DNA of 36,833 nucleotides from Candidatus Woesebacteria bacterium (GTDB lineage: Bacteria; Patescibacteriota; Microgenomatia; UBA1400; UBA1396): positions 1 through 36,833 of the forward strand of contig JAJOJK010000008.1 of NCBI GenBank assembly GCA_021208605.1, given 5' to 3'. A model generated the notes under the pieces. The model searched no databases, was not told where the DNA came from, and was given only the letters and a program-made list of their open reading frames with translations. A program made the position numbers and the translations under genes. Below are positions 7,984 to 15,141 of the stretch, in pieces; the stretch's first letter is position 1; every line of letters begins with the position of its first letter.

Positions 7984-8406
7984 TTATTCCGTCTTTACAC
8001 CCATGCTGCGAGCCGTACCGCGCACCATTTGCATGGCGGCTTCGACGGTGGTGGCATTGGTGTCACTCATTTTTTCTTCAGCGATTGTACGGATTTGGTC
8101 TTCGGTCAAAGTGCCTTTAACTTCCGTCTTGACGTTGCTCGCACCTTTTTGCATGCCGAGTTCTTTCATGATCATGGCTGCCATAGGAGCTTTTTTGAGT
8201 TCAAATTTGAATGAACTGTCTTCAAAAACGGTGACTTCCGCTGGAATGACTTCACCACGACGGTCTTGGGTAGCGTCGTTATATTGTTTACAAAATTCCA
8301 TAATGTTAATACCGGCTTGACCCAAGATAGGACCAACTGGAGGGGCCGGGTTGGCCGCACCACCACGCAGGTTTAACTTCAGGACTGTTTTGACTTTTTT
8401 AGCCAT
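7984..8406 (-). CDS. rplK: Ribosomal protein uL11
   Basis: MAKKVKTVLKLNLRGGAANPAPPVGPILGQAGINIMEFCKQYNDATQDRRGEVIPAEVTVFEDSSFKFELKKAP. Confidence 0.97.
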   Translation of the reverse strand: MAKKVKTVLKLNLRGGAANPAPPVGPILGQAGINIMEFCKQYNDATQDRRGEVIPAEVTVFEDSSFKFELKKAPMAAMIMKELGMQKGASNVKTEVKGTLTEDQIRTIAEEKMSDTNATTVEAAMQMVRGTARSMGVKTE

Positions 8407-8571
8407 CTGTTCCTTTCAGATACCTTATATATCAATATTTTTTACACTTATCAGAGAAAACGAGAAATTGCTAAAATAGCTTTTGCAGCCATAAAAAGTA
8501 AATATTTCGCGTTTCCGCTGCTTCTTCTCGGGAGCGTTCTAATGGTAGCTCGTCGAGTGAAGTAGAGGGTT

Positions 8572-8614
8572 ATTATAGCATATATTCGTATTTTTGCGTC
8601 AGAAAGTTTATAAT
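8572..8614. promoter_or_regulatory. Divergent -10 elements for rplK (-) and the 8653 ORF (+)
   Basis: TATAAT on the minus strand at 8572-8577; TATAAT on the plus strand at 8609-8614. Confidence 0.5.
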
Positions 8615-8652
8615 GGTAGAAACGTAAAAGAGTATTTGAAATAAAGGGAAAT

Positions 8653-9621
8653 ATGGCACATATGCACTTCGAAGAATTAATCTATTTATTTGCAGAGAGA
8701 GCAGAGTCAGTTTTTGAAGCCGCTCGACAAGCAGAGCAAGCTGTATTTCCATTAATAAAAGCGCAAAAAAATAGCGAAAGATTTGATCGAGAAGAATTGG
8801 TTCGAAGGAGTCGAGATGTTGTTCTGACGCATCTATCAGCGGCTCATCATTCGCAAAGTATTGCCACCGCCTTGCCATATATAACTCGAGTGTACTCTAC
8901 AATCACGAGTGCGTATCCAATTGGAGAGACCGCCAATGTACGGGCTCGTACCTGGGAAAATGTGTATGAGGAAGAAACGAGTCAGGTTTTATACCAAGAT
9001 TTCAGTCAATTTTTGGACATAATTATTCCGTTAGTTTCGGTGATGAGTCCACATCATAATTTGGCCGAGAGCGATCAATCGGTAGAACTCGTATCTGCGT
9101 TGCAAGAAATGCGTAAAAAAGTTGAAATTCTTCGGTCAGAAGTGAAAGAAAAAGAAGATAAGAAGAAGTCCCAAGCGTTAGGAACAATTCGTGGAGGAAG
9201 CTGGGGGGAGAGTGGAGTCTCACATGCTGAGGAAACTATATCCAGTCGTGACGTGCGGGGAGTCTACCTTGAGTCAGTGAGAGAATTTGGTGATGATTAT
9301 GAGTATTTGACACAAGCTCACTCGGCGGCATTCCTGCGAGAAATGGCGGCCGGGAATAGAGTCGAAGCAATAATTGCTCTCTACCAAGCCCTAAAAAACC
9401 GCGGAAAACGAGTACAACAACGGGTTTCATCGGCTATGAATTCTGTGGAGGACGCGTCTCGCACTCGTCATTGGGTGCAGGAATTGGAGAAGGATGCCTT
9501 GCGCCAGAAAACACATTTTCCAGATATAGTTACTCTGCGTCTTATTCCGATGCAGTGGAAGACTTTGGCGTATGGACATAACAAGCTTCTGTTGTTGCAT
9601 GATCAGGAATTTGTGCGATAG
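8653..9621 (+). CDS. Hypothetical helical/coiled-coil protein (orphan)
   Basis: 322-aa ORF; charged helical EMRKKVEILRSEVKEKEDKKKSQ. Confidence 0.7.
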   Translation: MAHMHFEELIYLFAERAESVFEAARQAEQAVFPLIKAQKNSERFDREELVRRSRDVVLTHLSAAHHSQSIATALPYITRVYSTITSAYPIGETANVRARTWENVYEEETSQVLYQDFSQFLDIIIPLVSVMSPHHNLAESDQSVELVSALQEMRKKVEILRSEVKEKEDKKKSQALGTIRGGSWGESGVSHAEETISSRDVRGVYLESVREFGDDYEYLTQAHSAAFLREMAAGNRVEAIIALYQALKNRGKRVQQRVSSAMNSVEDASRTRHWVQELEKDALRQKTHFPDIVTLRLIPMQWKTLAYGHNKLLLLHDQEFVR

Positions 9622-9650
9622 CGTAGAGCAGTATTGTGTATGATGGTTCT

Positions 9651-10273
9651 ATGCCAGCACGCATCCCTGATACCGAACGCCAACAAATATTAGCAAGACT
9701 CCAGAGTGAAATTACGTATGATCGATTGATTGATGATCCGGTTGTTCGGGAAATCCAGCAATTATCTGAAGATCATTGGCGCAAATATCGTTGCAACTCG
9801 ATGGAAAAGATGAGAGTTCGCTGTACGATTTCTTTTTCGGAGAAGGAAACGATGATCTTAAAGATGGAATGGTTATTCCTTTTCTGATTCACTCGTATCC
9901 TGATATAGTAGTGAAAATTCTGGATTCCTATACTATTAATCTCAATCAAGATGAGTGGAACACGTTACTGGCATTTTATACTCCTGAATACCAATCAAGC
10001 CGCCTCAATATGTGGTTTGATATTTCGGTGCGGAAGTTGGTTGGTTTGTATGAAACTATTACTGCTTCGGCGAATAGAGTGCGTTCTTTACAAGAGCATG
10101 ACTATGTATTAAATGAGTTTCGTCGGGATTTAGTGAATATTCGCGGATACCTTAAAACGGCTCAAATACATCTTGATAGAGGCATGACAATGTCGCGCGA
10201 AATAGCGAAAGCACGCGCTGGAATCCAACAACTCACGCAAGATATGCAGGAATTTGTGGCGGAAAAACTATAA
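9651..10273 (+). CDS. Hypothetical protein, probably frameshifted
   Basis: ATG 9651 (MPARIPDTERQQILARLQSEI..QQLSEDHW) ends at 9887 while the other frame continues ..QLDGKDESSLYDFFFGEGNDDLKDGMVIPFLIHSYPDIVVK.. to 10273. Confidence 0.5.
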
Positions 10274-10286
10274 TTTTTTAAGAAAT

Positions 10287-10949
10287 TTACAACTTACTCA
10301 CCTGCAAGAAATCCAGTTCCACTGGCGTCTCGCGACCAAAGATGGAGACCAGGACGGTAACTTTGCCTTTGTCTTCGTCGATGCTGTCGACGGTGCCGAT
10401 AAAGTCGTTGAAAGGACCATCCACGATGCGGACAGCTTCGCCAACAGTGAAGTTTGCCTTGTAGGTGGTCACGCCCTGAGACATGAATTTCTTAATCGCT
10501 TCAACTTCGTGCTTTGGAAGTGGAGAAGGCTGGTTGCCAACGCCCACAAATCCGGTCACACCTTGGGTGGTGCGGACACAGAGCCAAGCTTCGTCGGTGA
10601 GGTTCATGCGAACCATAATGTAGCCTGGGAAGATCTTTTCGCGAACTTGTTGCTTGTTGCCGCGACGAATTTGGATTTTTTCTTGGGTAGGAATTAAGAC
10701 TTCGTAGATTTCGCCGGTCAAGTTCATGGTTTCGGCACGTTGCTTGAGGGTTTCGGCAATACGATTTTCGTGGCCAGAGTAGGTATGCAAAACGTACCAC
10801 TTGGCTTTGCGTTGCTTGGCTGGATCATCGCTGATGTCGCCAATAATGACGTGGCTCGGATTGGACTGTGTAACTTCTTGCACCTCTGGAGGAGTGACCT
10901 CGTCTTGGGTGTCATTCACGGTTATATTTTGTTTTGCGTTGTCTGCCAT
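10287..10949 (-). CDS. nusG: Transcription termination/antitermination factor NusG
   Basis: KWYVLHTYSGHENRIAETLKQR..EVLIPTQEKIQIRRGNKQQVREKIFPGYIMVRM..GVTGFVGVGNQPSPL..VRIVDGPFNDFIGTVDSIDEDKGKVTVLVSIFGRETPVELDF. Confidence 0.96.
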   Translation of the reverse strand: MADNAKQNITVNDTQDEVTPPEVQEVTQSNPSHVIIGDISDDPAKQRKAKWYVLHTYSGHENRIAETLKQRAETMNLTGEIYEVLIPTQEKIQIRRGNKQQVREKIFPGYIMVRMNLTDEAWLCVRTTQGVTGFVGVGNQPSPLPKHEVEAIKKFMSQGVTTYKANFTVGEAVRIVDGPFNDFIGTVDSIDEDKGKVTVLVSIFGRETPVELDFLQVSKL

Positions 10950-10952
10950 ATA

Positions 10953-11006
10953 TATCCAAAAGGTCTGTCTTTCAACGTGTAACCCATCGGGAAGGACAGT
11001 CCTTTT
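10953..11006 (-). promoter_or_regulatory. Conserved hairpin upstream of nusG (candidate cis-regulatory RNA motif, copy 2)
   Basis: RNA sense: AAAAGGACUGUC-CUUCCCGAUGGGUUACACGUUGAAA-GACAGACCUUUU; same loop as 4495-4547, stem with compensatory changes; stem ends 8 nt before the start codon. Confidence 0.7.
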
Positions 11007-11068
11007 CCCGCCTGGGTTTGTTTGTTGTGAGTTCCTTTTCCTCTATATTTTCGTTTTTTTCTCAGTTT

Positions 11069-11269
11069 TTATCCCAGTAACACCTGGGTCATGCGGGTGA
11101 AGATGAAGTCGATCGCCCCGACAAAAACGGTAGCGATGGCGACGATGATCACCACGGCGACAGTCAGTTGGCGTGTTTCTTGCCACTCTGGCCAGTCGAT
11201 TTTATGAAACTCTTCAATTACCCCTCGAGGATAGTCCTTTACAGCCGAGAGAAATGTGGAGAGATTCAT
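11069..11269 (-). CDS. secE: Preprotein translocase subunit SecE
   Basis: 66 aa, single TM: FLSAVKDYPRGVIEEFHKIDWPEWQETRQLTVAVVIIVAIATVFVGAIDFIFTRMTQVLL; adjacent to nusG. Confidence 0.88.
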   Translation of the reverse strand: MNLSTFLSAVKDYPRGVIEEFHKIDWPEWQETRQLTVAVVIIVAIATVFVGAIDFIFTRMTQVLLG

Positions 11270-11375
11270 CGAAGCGTTAGTATACCATATTTATTTTGGC
11301 GGTGTTGAGGAAAGAGGCATATTGGGGAACGAGAAATAGAGAAGCCGTTTCTTACAGTCGAAGGGCACAATCTGC

Positions 11376-11484
11376 TATACTGACTGCGTACAAAGTATGA
11401 GCCGTGCCCAATACTCGGCTTTTTGCTTTCACTGAGTGCTGGAACACTTCCGGCACTGACAAAAAACATATAAAGGTGCGAACT
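11376..11484 (+). promoter_or_regulatory. Promoter and structured leader of galU-type gene
   Basis: Extended -10 TGCTATACT (11373-11381); AGCCG..CGGCT followed by TTTT (11400-11424); hairpin AGTGCTGGAA-CAC-TTCCGGCACT (11435-11457); small ORF MSRAQYSAFCFH (11397-11435). Confidence 0.45.
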
Positions 11485-12372
11485 ATGTCGAAAACGATTC
11501 GCAAAGCAATTATTCCCGCCGCCGGTTTCGGTACGCGGTTTCTCCCGCAAACGAAGGCCATGCCGAAAGAAATGCTGCCGATTGTCGATAAGCCAGTAAT
11601 CCAAATTATTGTGGAAGAACTCGTGGAAGCGGGCATTACCGAGATCGTCATCGTGACTGGGTACCACAAGCGCAGTATTGAAGATCATTTTGACAACAAC
11701 TACGAGCTGGAAGCCCAGCTGCAAAAACCGGGCAAAGAAGAGCTGTTGGACGAAGTCAAACGCATTAGCAACATGGCGAATTTCTACTACCTGCGCCAAA
11801 AGGGTCCCAAGGGAAATGCCACACCAATCCTGAACGCCCGCGAAATTATGGGTGATGATCCTTTTGTGGTGCTTTGGGGTGACGACTTTATTAAAGCCAA
11901 TCCAAAGTCTCGTGTGCAGCAACTGATTGAAGCCTACGACAAATATGGTACGACCATTTTGGGTGGTATCACCGCCAAAAAAGAAGAAGACTACGATCGC
12001 TACGGCTTTGCCGCCGGTGAAGATATGGGTGACGGCGCCATTCGCGTTGACGACCTGATCGAAAAACCAGGCAAGGACACGGCGCCGTCTGATTTGGCAA
12101 TTGTGTCTGGCCAAGTCTACAATCCTGACATTTTTGAAGCCATTGAGGAAGCGGAGCGCCGTCGCGAATCAGGCGAGTTGGTGTATATTGACGCCATCAA
12201 TGTCTTGCGCGAGCAAGGTCAGCAAGTGCACGCCGTGCCGATCAAAAATGGCGTCTACTACGATTGTGGAAACATTCTGGAGTACATGAAAACCATCGTC
12301 GAACTCGGCATGGAGCACGAGAAGCTCGGTGAAGAGTTCAAGGAGTGGGTGCGTTCTTTGAATCTGGAATAG
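11485..12372 (+). CDS. galU: UTP--glucose-1-phosphate uridylyltransferase
   Basis: KAIIPAAGFGTRFLPQTKAMPKEMLPIVDKPVIQIIVEELVEAGITEIVIVTGYHKRSIEDHFD..; ATG at 11485. Confidence 0.93.
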   Translation: MSKTIRKAIIPAAGFGTRFLPQTKAMPKEMLPIVDKPVIQIIVEELVEAGITEIVIVTGYHKRSIEDHFDNNYELEAQLQKPGKEELLDEVKRISNMANFYYLRQKGPKGNATPILNAREIMGDDPFVVLWGDDFIKANPKSRVQQLIEAYDKYGTTILGGITAKKEEDYDRYGFAAGEDMGDGAIRVDDLIEKPGKDTAPSDLAIVSGQVYNPDIFEAIEEAERRRESGELVYIDAINVLREQGQQVHAVPIKNGVYYDCGNILEYMKTIVELGMEHEKLGEEFKEWVRSLNLE

Positions 12373-12416
12373 ATGACAACGTAAAAACTTCGTAAGAGTT
12401 TGCGAACAGAGAAGAG

Positions 12417-12446
12417 GCGGGATTTTGATAAAAAATCCCGCTTTTT
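12417..12446 (+). terminator. Rho-independent terminator of galU
   Basis: GCGGGATTTT-tgata-AAAATCCCGC followed by TTTTT. Confidence 0.9.
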
Positions 12447-12529
12447 CGTTTCTTTTTTTGATAATCGAACAACACTTTTCCTCTGGTACAGGCTAGAAAA
12501 GCTGGTTTTTGAGTGGTATAGTAATTCTG

Positions 12530-12742
12530 GCCCGTCAAAGCGTGTTGGGAATTTAATTCCTCGATACTTTACATACGGGAGGAGCCGTACTTTCTGCTCG
12601 TGGGCAGAGGTCGTCCACCCACTCTGGATTACTCCAGGGGAAACGCACCGACACGTTGACGGGATCCACAGAGGGTCGGACCTCTTGGTTGATGAGTAGC
12701 GCTGGGAAAGTGCCTCGTCGATCGAGAGGTCCGACCCTTTTT
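12530..12742 (+). ncRNA. Structured non-coding RNA, family not assigned
   Basis: Extended -10 TGGTATAGT (12514-12522) just upstream; closing stem CCCGTCAA-ag-CGTGTTGG (12531-12548) pairs with CCGACACG-TTGACGGG (12648-12663); 3' terminator with 13-bp stem GGGTCGGACCTCT..AGAGGTCCGACCC then TTTTT. Confidence 0.7.
12673..12742 (+). terminator. Long terminator hairpin of the ncRNA
   Basis: GGGTCGGACCTCT (12673-12685) / AGAGGTCCGACCC (12725-12737) plus T5; internal GATGAG/CTCGTC and GCGCT/AGTGC helices. Confidence 0.8.
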
Positions 12743-12827
12743 CATGGCAAGGTACTGGAGTGCGGCCAGGGAAGAGAAATTCTTCTACCGTCGTGGTCAG
12801 ACTCTGGTATAATCGTCGTCATCACTT

Positions 12828-12899
12828 GCCTCCATAGCTCAGTGGTAGAGCGCATTCTTGGTAAGAATGAGGCCCTGGGTTCAATTCCCAGTGGAGGCT
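12828..12899 (+). tRNA. tRNA-Thr(GGT)
   Basis: GCCTCCA acceptor pairing TGGAGGC, GCTCAGTGGTAGAGC D-arm, CATTC-TTGGTAA-GAATG anticodon arm (GGT), CTGGG-TTCAATT-CCCAG T-arm; no encoded CCA; TATAAT at 12808-12813 upstream. Confidence 0.96.
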
Positions 12900-12901
12900 C
12901 T

Positions 12902-13011
12902 GTTTCTTTGCAAAAAAAGCCGGTGTGCGCCGGGAGCCCTGGCTTCCACATATGGTGTGTACCATATGTTCCAACCATCCCTAAGCACACCAACTTTTTT
13001 TGCAAAGAAAC
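12902..13011. repeat. Long inverted repeat immediately downstream of tRNA-Thr
   Basis: GTTTCTTTGCAAAAAAAG (12902-12919) is the perfect reverse complement of 12994-13011; pairing extends through GGTGTGC/GCACACC. Nested palindrome CATATGGT-GTGT-ACCATATG at 12949-12968. Confidence 0.9.
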
Positions 13012-13121
13012 TGTAGTTAACACCACCCCTAAGCGATATACATCAGCTAGGTTTTCCGTTCGAAGGGAATCATTTTTCCAGCCATCCCTAAGCACACCAA
13101 CTTTTTTTGCAAAGAAACTGT
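12975..13121 (+). repeat. 40-bp perfect direct repeat, two copies 107 bp apart
   Basis: CCATCCCTAAGCACACCAACTTTTTTTGCAAAGAAACTGT at 12975-13014 and 13082-13121. Confidence 0.93.
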
Positions 13122-13194
13122 TTGGCAGGGTTTCCTTTTTTTATTTCAATTTGTGACTCTCTTGTTTAGTGTTTTTTTGCTATGCTAGATGCAT

Positions 13195-13551
13195 ATGGCG
13201 GCATCATCTCGAAAACAAAAGTCGGTGAAGAAGAGCAAAACAGTTGCGGCGGCACCACTGCAGAATGTGTCTTTGACGGAAGCACGCCGCATATTGCAGA
13301 ATTCTTACACCATGCATCTTATTTTGTTGGTGATTATGACCGCGTTAGCGGCTTTTTTATTAGTTGTGGTGGTGAAGCAGCAGTACACGATCGATAGTCT
13401 TGACTTTCAGCTCCGATTTATCCGGAAACGGTACGAGTACACGAAAGATTGGAATGGTGAGTTGCTCGAGTCTCGCAGCGCGGGAGAAGAAGCAGACACC
13501 ACCGAAGATGGCTTTCCTTTTGCCCCTGAGAAGCAAGAAATTTCTGAATAA
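13195..13551 (+). CDS. Small single-TM hypothetical membrane protein
   Basis: MAASSRKQKSVKKSK..MHLILLVIMTALAAFLLVVVVKQQYTIDSLDFQLRFIRKRYEYTKDW; TATGCT 8 nt before ATG 13195. Confidence 0.65.
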   Translation: MAASSRKQKSVKKSKTVAAAPLQNVSLTEARRILQNSYTMHLILLVIMTALAAFLLVVVVKQQYTIDSLDFQLRFIRKRYEYTKDWNGELLESRSAGEEADTTEDGFPFAPEKQEISE

Positions 13552-13570
13552 CTTTTATTTTTTTTTGACT

Positions 13571-14206
13571 TTACAGCAGTGGATTTACTCTCATGAGAAA
13601 GAAGAGTATTCCTTCGACCAGGCCGATAACCGGGCCAATCAAGTAGCTCACCGCTGATGTTCCTCCGGCGACTGGGAAGACGAGTAAAAGAAGTACCCAG
13701 ATTCCATACTGTTCGAGCGCGGCGTCGTACTCGCGGGCGAGTTCGCGCGGCAACAGTCCGGAGAGGATTTTTCCACCGTCCAGCGGGTGGATAGGGACTA
13801 AGTTGAAGATGGCGAGCATGATATTGACGGAAATAATTACTTGAATAAGCGCCAGTGGAATGGGCAGAAGCGGAGCGATCAAAGCGAGGAGAGTCGCCAA
13901 AAGAATATTCGAGAGAGGGCCCGCACCAGCAATCAGAAGCGTGTCGCGGCGGTGATTATCGAGGTTATACGGATCAAATACCACTGGTTTCCCCCAACCG
14001 AAACCAAAGAAGAGTAGCGCTAACGTGCCGACCGGATCAAGATGCGCCAGAGGATTGAGCGTGACACGATCTTGCAAGCGTGGAGTTGGGTCGCCGAGCC
14101 GATCAGCCATCCAGGCGTGTGCAAATTCGTGGAGAGTGATCGAGATGACCAGTGCCAGCGCGAGGGTAATAAAAGCGAGGGGGCTGCTGAGGAGGAGTGA
14201 AATCAT
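13571..14206 (-). CDS. Site-2 protease family (M50) membrane metalloprotease
   Basis: [42 protein letters not shown] (HExxH) and [15 protein letters not shown]. Confidence 0.92.
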   Translation of the reverse strand: MISLLLSSPLAFITLALALVISITLHEFAHAWMADRLGDPTPRLQDRVTLNPLAHLDPVGTLALLFFGFGWGKPVVFDPYNLDNHRRDTLLIAGAGPLSNILLATLLALIAPLLPIPLALIQVIISVNIMLAIFNLVPIHPLDGGKILSGLLPRELAREYDAALEQYGIWVLLLLVFPVAGGTSAVSYLIGPVIGLVEGILFFLMRVNPLL

Positions 14207-14308
14207 ATCTGCCTATTTTAGCATTTTCGTGTTTGCGCATCTCGTGGTATACTATCTCCTCGATTGAACTACGCATTTTGCGGGTTCAAAAACTGGAGGA
14301 ATGAAATC

Positions 14309-14611
14309 ATGCCACAAACATATAGCTTAGTCAAAAAAAATAGCAAAGCCCATCAGGATGCTTTGACTTCTCGTTTTGTCCAAAACCGCGACATTTTCGC
14401 TGTGGGTGAGGCACATGTTTTGATTCCTCACACTCGTGAAGCCAACTTTGGACACAACGTTTCTCACGCTAAGAACCGTACCAATCGTTTATTCCGTCCT
14501 AACCTGCGCACTATGACGCTGGATGTTGAGGGCGAAAAGAAGTCTTTCAGCATAACGAATCGTGATGCTCGTACGTATAAGAAGATTATGGCTTCTTACG
14601 TGCAGGAATAA
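14309..14611 (+). CDS. rpmB: Ribosomal protein bL28
   Basis: FGHNVSHAKNRTNRLFRPNLRTMTLDVEGEKKSFSITNRDARTYKK; GGAGG RBS; ATG 14309. Confidence 0.88.
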   Translation: MPQTYSLVKKNSKAHQDALTSRFVQNRDIFAVGEAHVLIPHTREANFGHNVSHAKNRTNRLFRPNLRTMTLDVEGEKKSFSITNRDARTYKKIMASYVQE

Positions 14612-14651
14612 TTTTTTCCTATTCCGCTCGGTTTCTCCTCATTTTTATTTT

Positions 14652-14689
14652 CCTCAAGAAGGAGAATCCTAGGGTACACCTTCTTGAGG
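14652..14689 (+). repeat. 38-bp hairpin element copy 2
   Basis: CCTCAAGAAGGAGAATCCTAGGGTACACCTTCTTGAGG, 30/38 identical to 3957-3994; similarity continues downstream (TGnTTATnAAnnAGG). Confidence 0.65.
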
Positions 14690-14715
14690 TGTTTATGAAA
14701 CAGGAGAAACCCAGT

Positions 14716-15132
14716 TTATTTTTTAATCTGCCGAAACACAAACGGCACATGAATCAAAAATACCGGACCGCCGACCAAAATCATCGCCAGAGCGGTGGCA
14801 TAGGTGCGTTTGCGGTTTTCGAGTTCGTAGTCAATTTTTGAGTCCTCTTCGAGCCATCGTTGGTAGTCTTGTTCCCATTGATCGAGGAGCTGTTGTTCTT
14901 CAACCGTGAGTCCTTCGGCATCGCTGACGGTTTTTTGCAGTACGTAGGGCACTGGTGGGGCAGAAGTACGTGGCTGGAGCGGAAAGACGTACTGGCTCAG
15001 GAGTGCATTGAGGCCAACAGAGCTCCCGATAATTAAAATGACCAGACCAACAAGACTGGCCAACACAAAATAGAGCTGGATCCACATGGGTGTGGTGGTT
15101 TCTTTGTCTGAAGAGGATTTTTTGCTGGGCAT
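14716..15132 (-). CDS. Hypothetical two-TM membrane protein
   Basis: 138 aa; TM segments IQLYFVLASLVGLVILIIGSSVGL and ATALAMILVGGPVFLIHVPFVF. Confidence 0.65.
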   Translation of the reverse strand: MPSKKSSSDKETTTPMWIQLYFVLASLVGLVILIIGSSVGLNALLSQYVFPLQPRTSAPPVPYVLQKTVSDAEGLTVEEQQLLDQWEQDYQRWLEEDSKIDYELENRKRTYATALAMILVGGPVFLIHVPFVFRQIKK

Positions 15133-15141
15133 GATTCCAGT

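Noticed and set aside
11266-12114. 282-aa minus-strand ORF over galU
   Set aside because: Antisense shadow of a highly conserved gene; the composition (many H, F, V) is typical of reverse-frame translation.
12902-13011. Simple rho-independent terminator for tRNA-Thr
   Set aside because: The left arm begins 3 nt after the tRNA but the arms are about 74 nt apart and contain further palindromes, and the right arm is duplicated downstream. A plain terminator does not explain this, although termination may still occur there.
12656-13156. 166-aa plus ORF and 117-aa minus ORF across the ncRNA, tRNA and repeats
   Set aside because: They translate tRNA and inverted-repeat DNA; no independent coding evidence.
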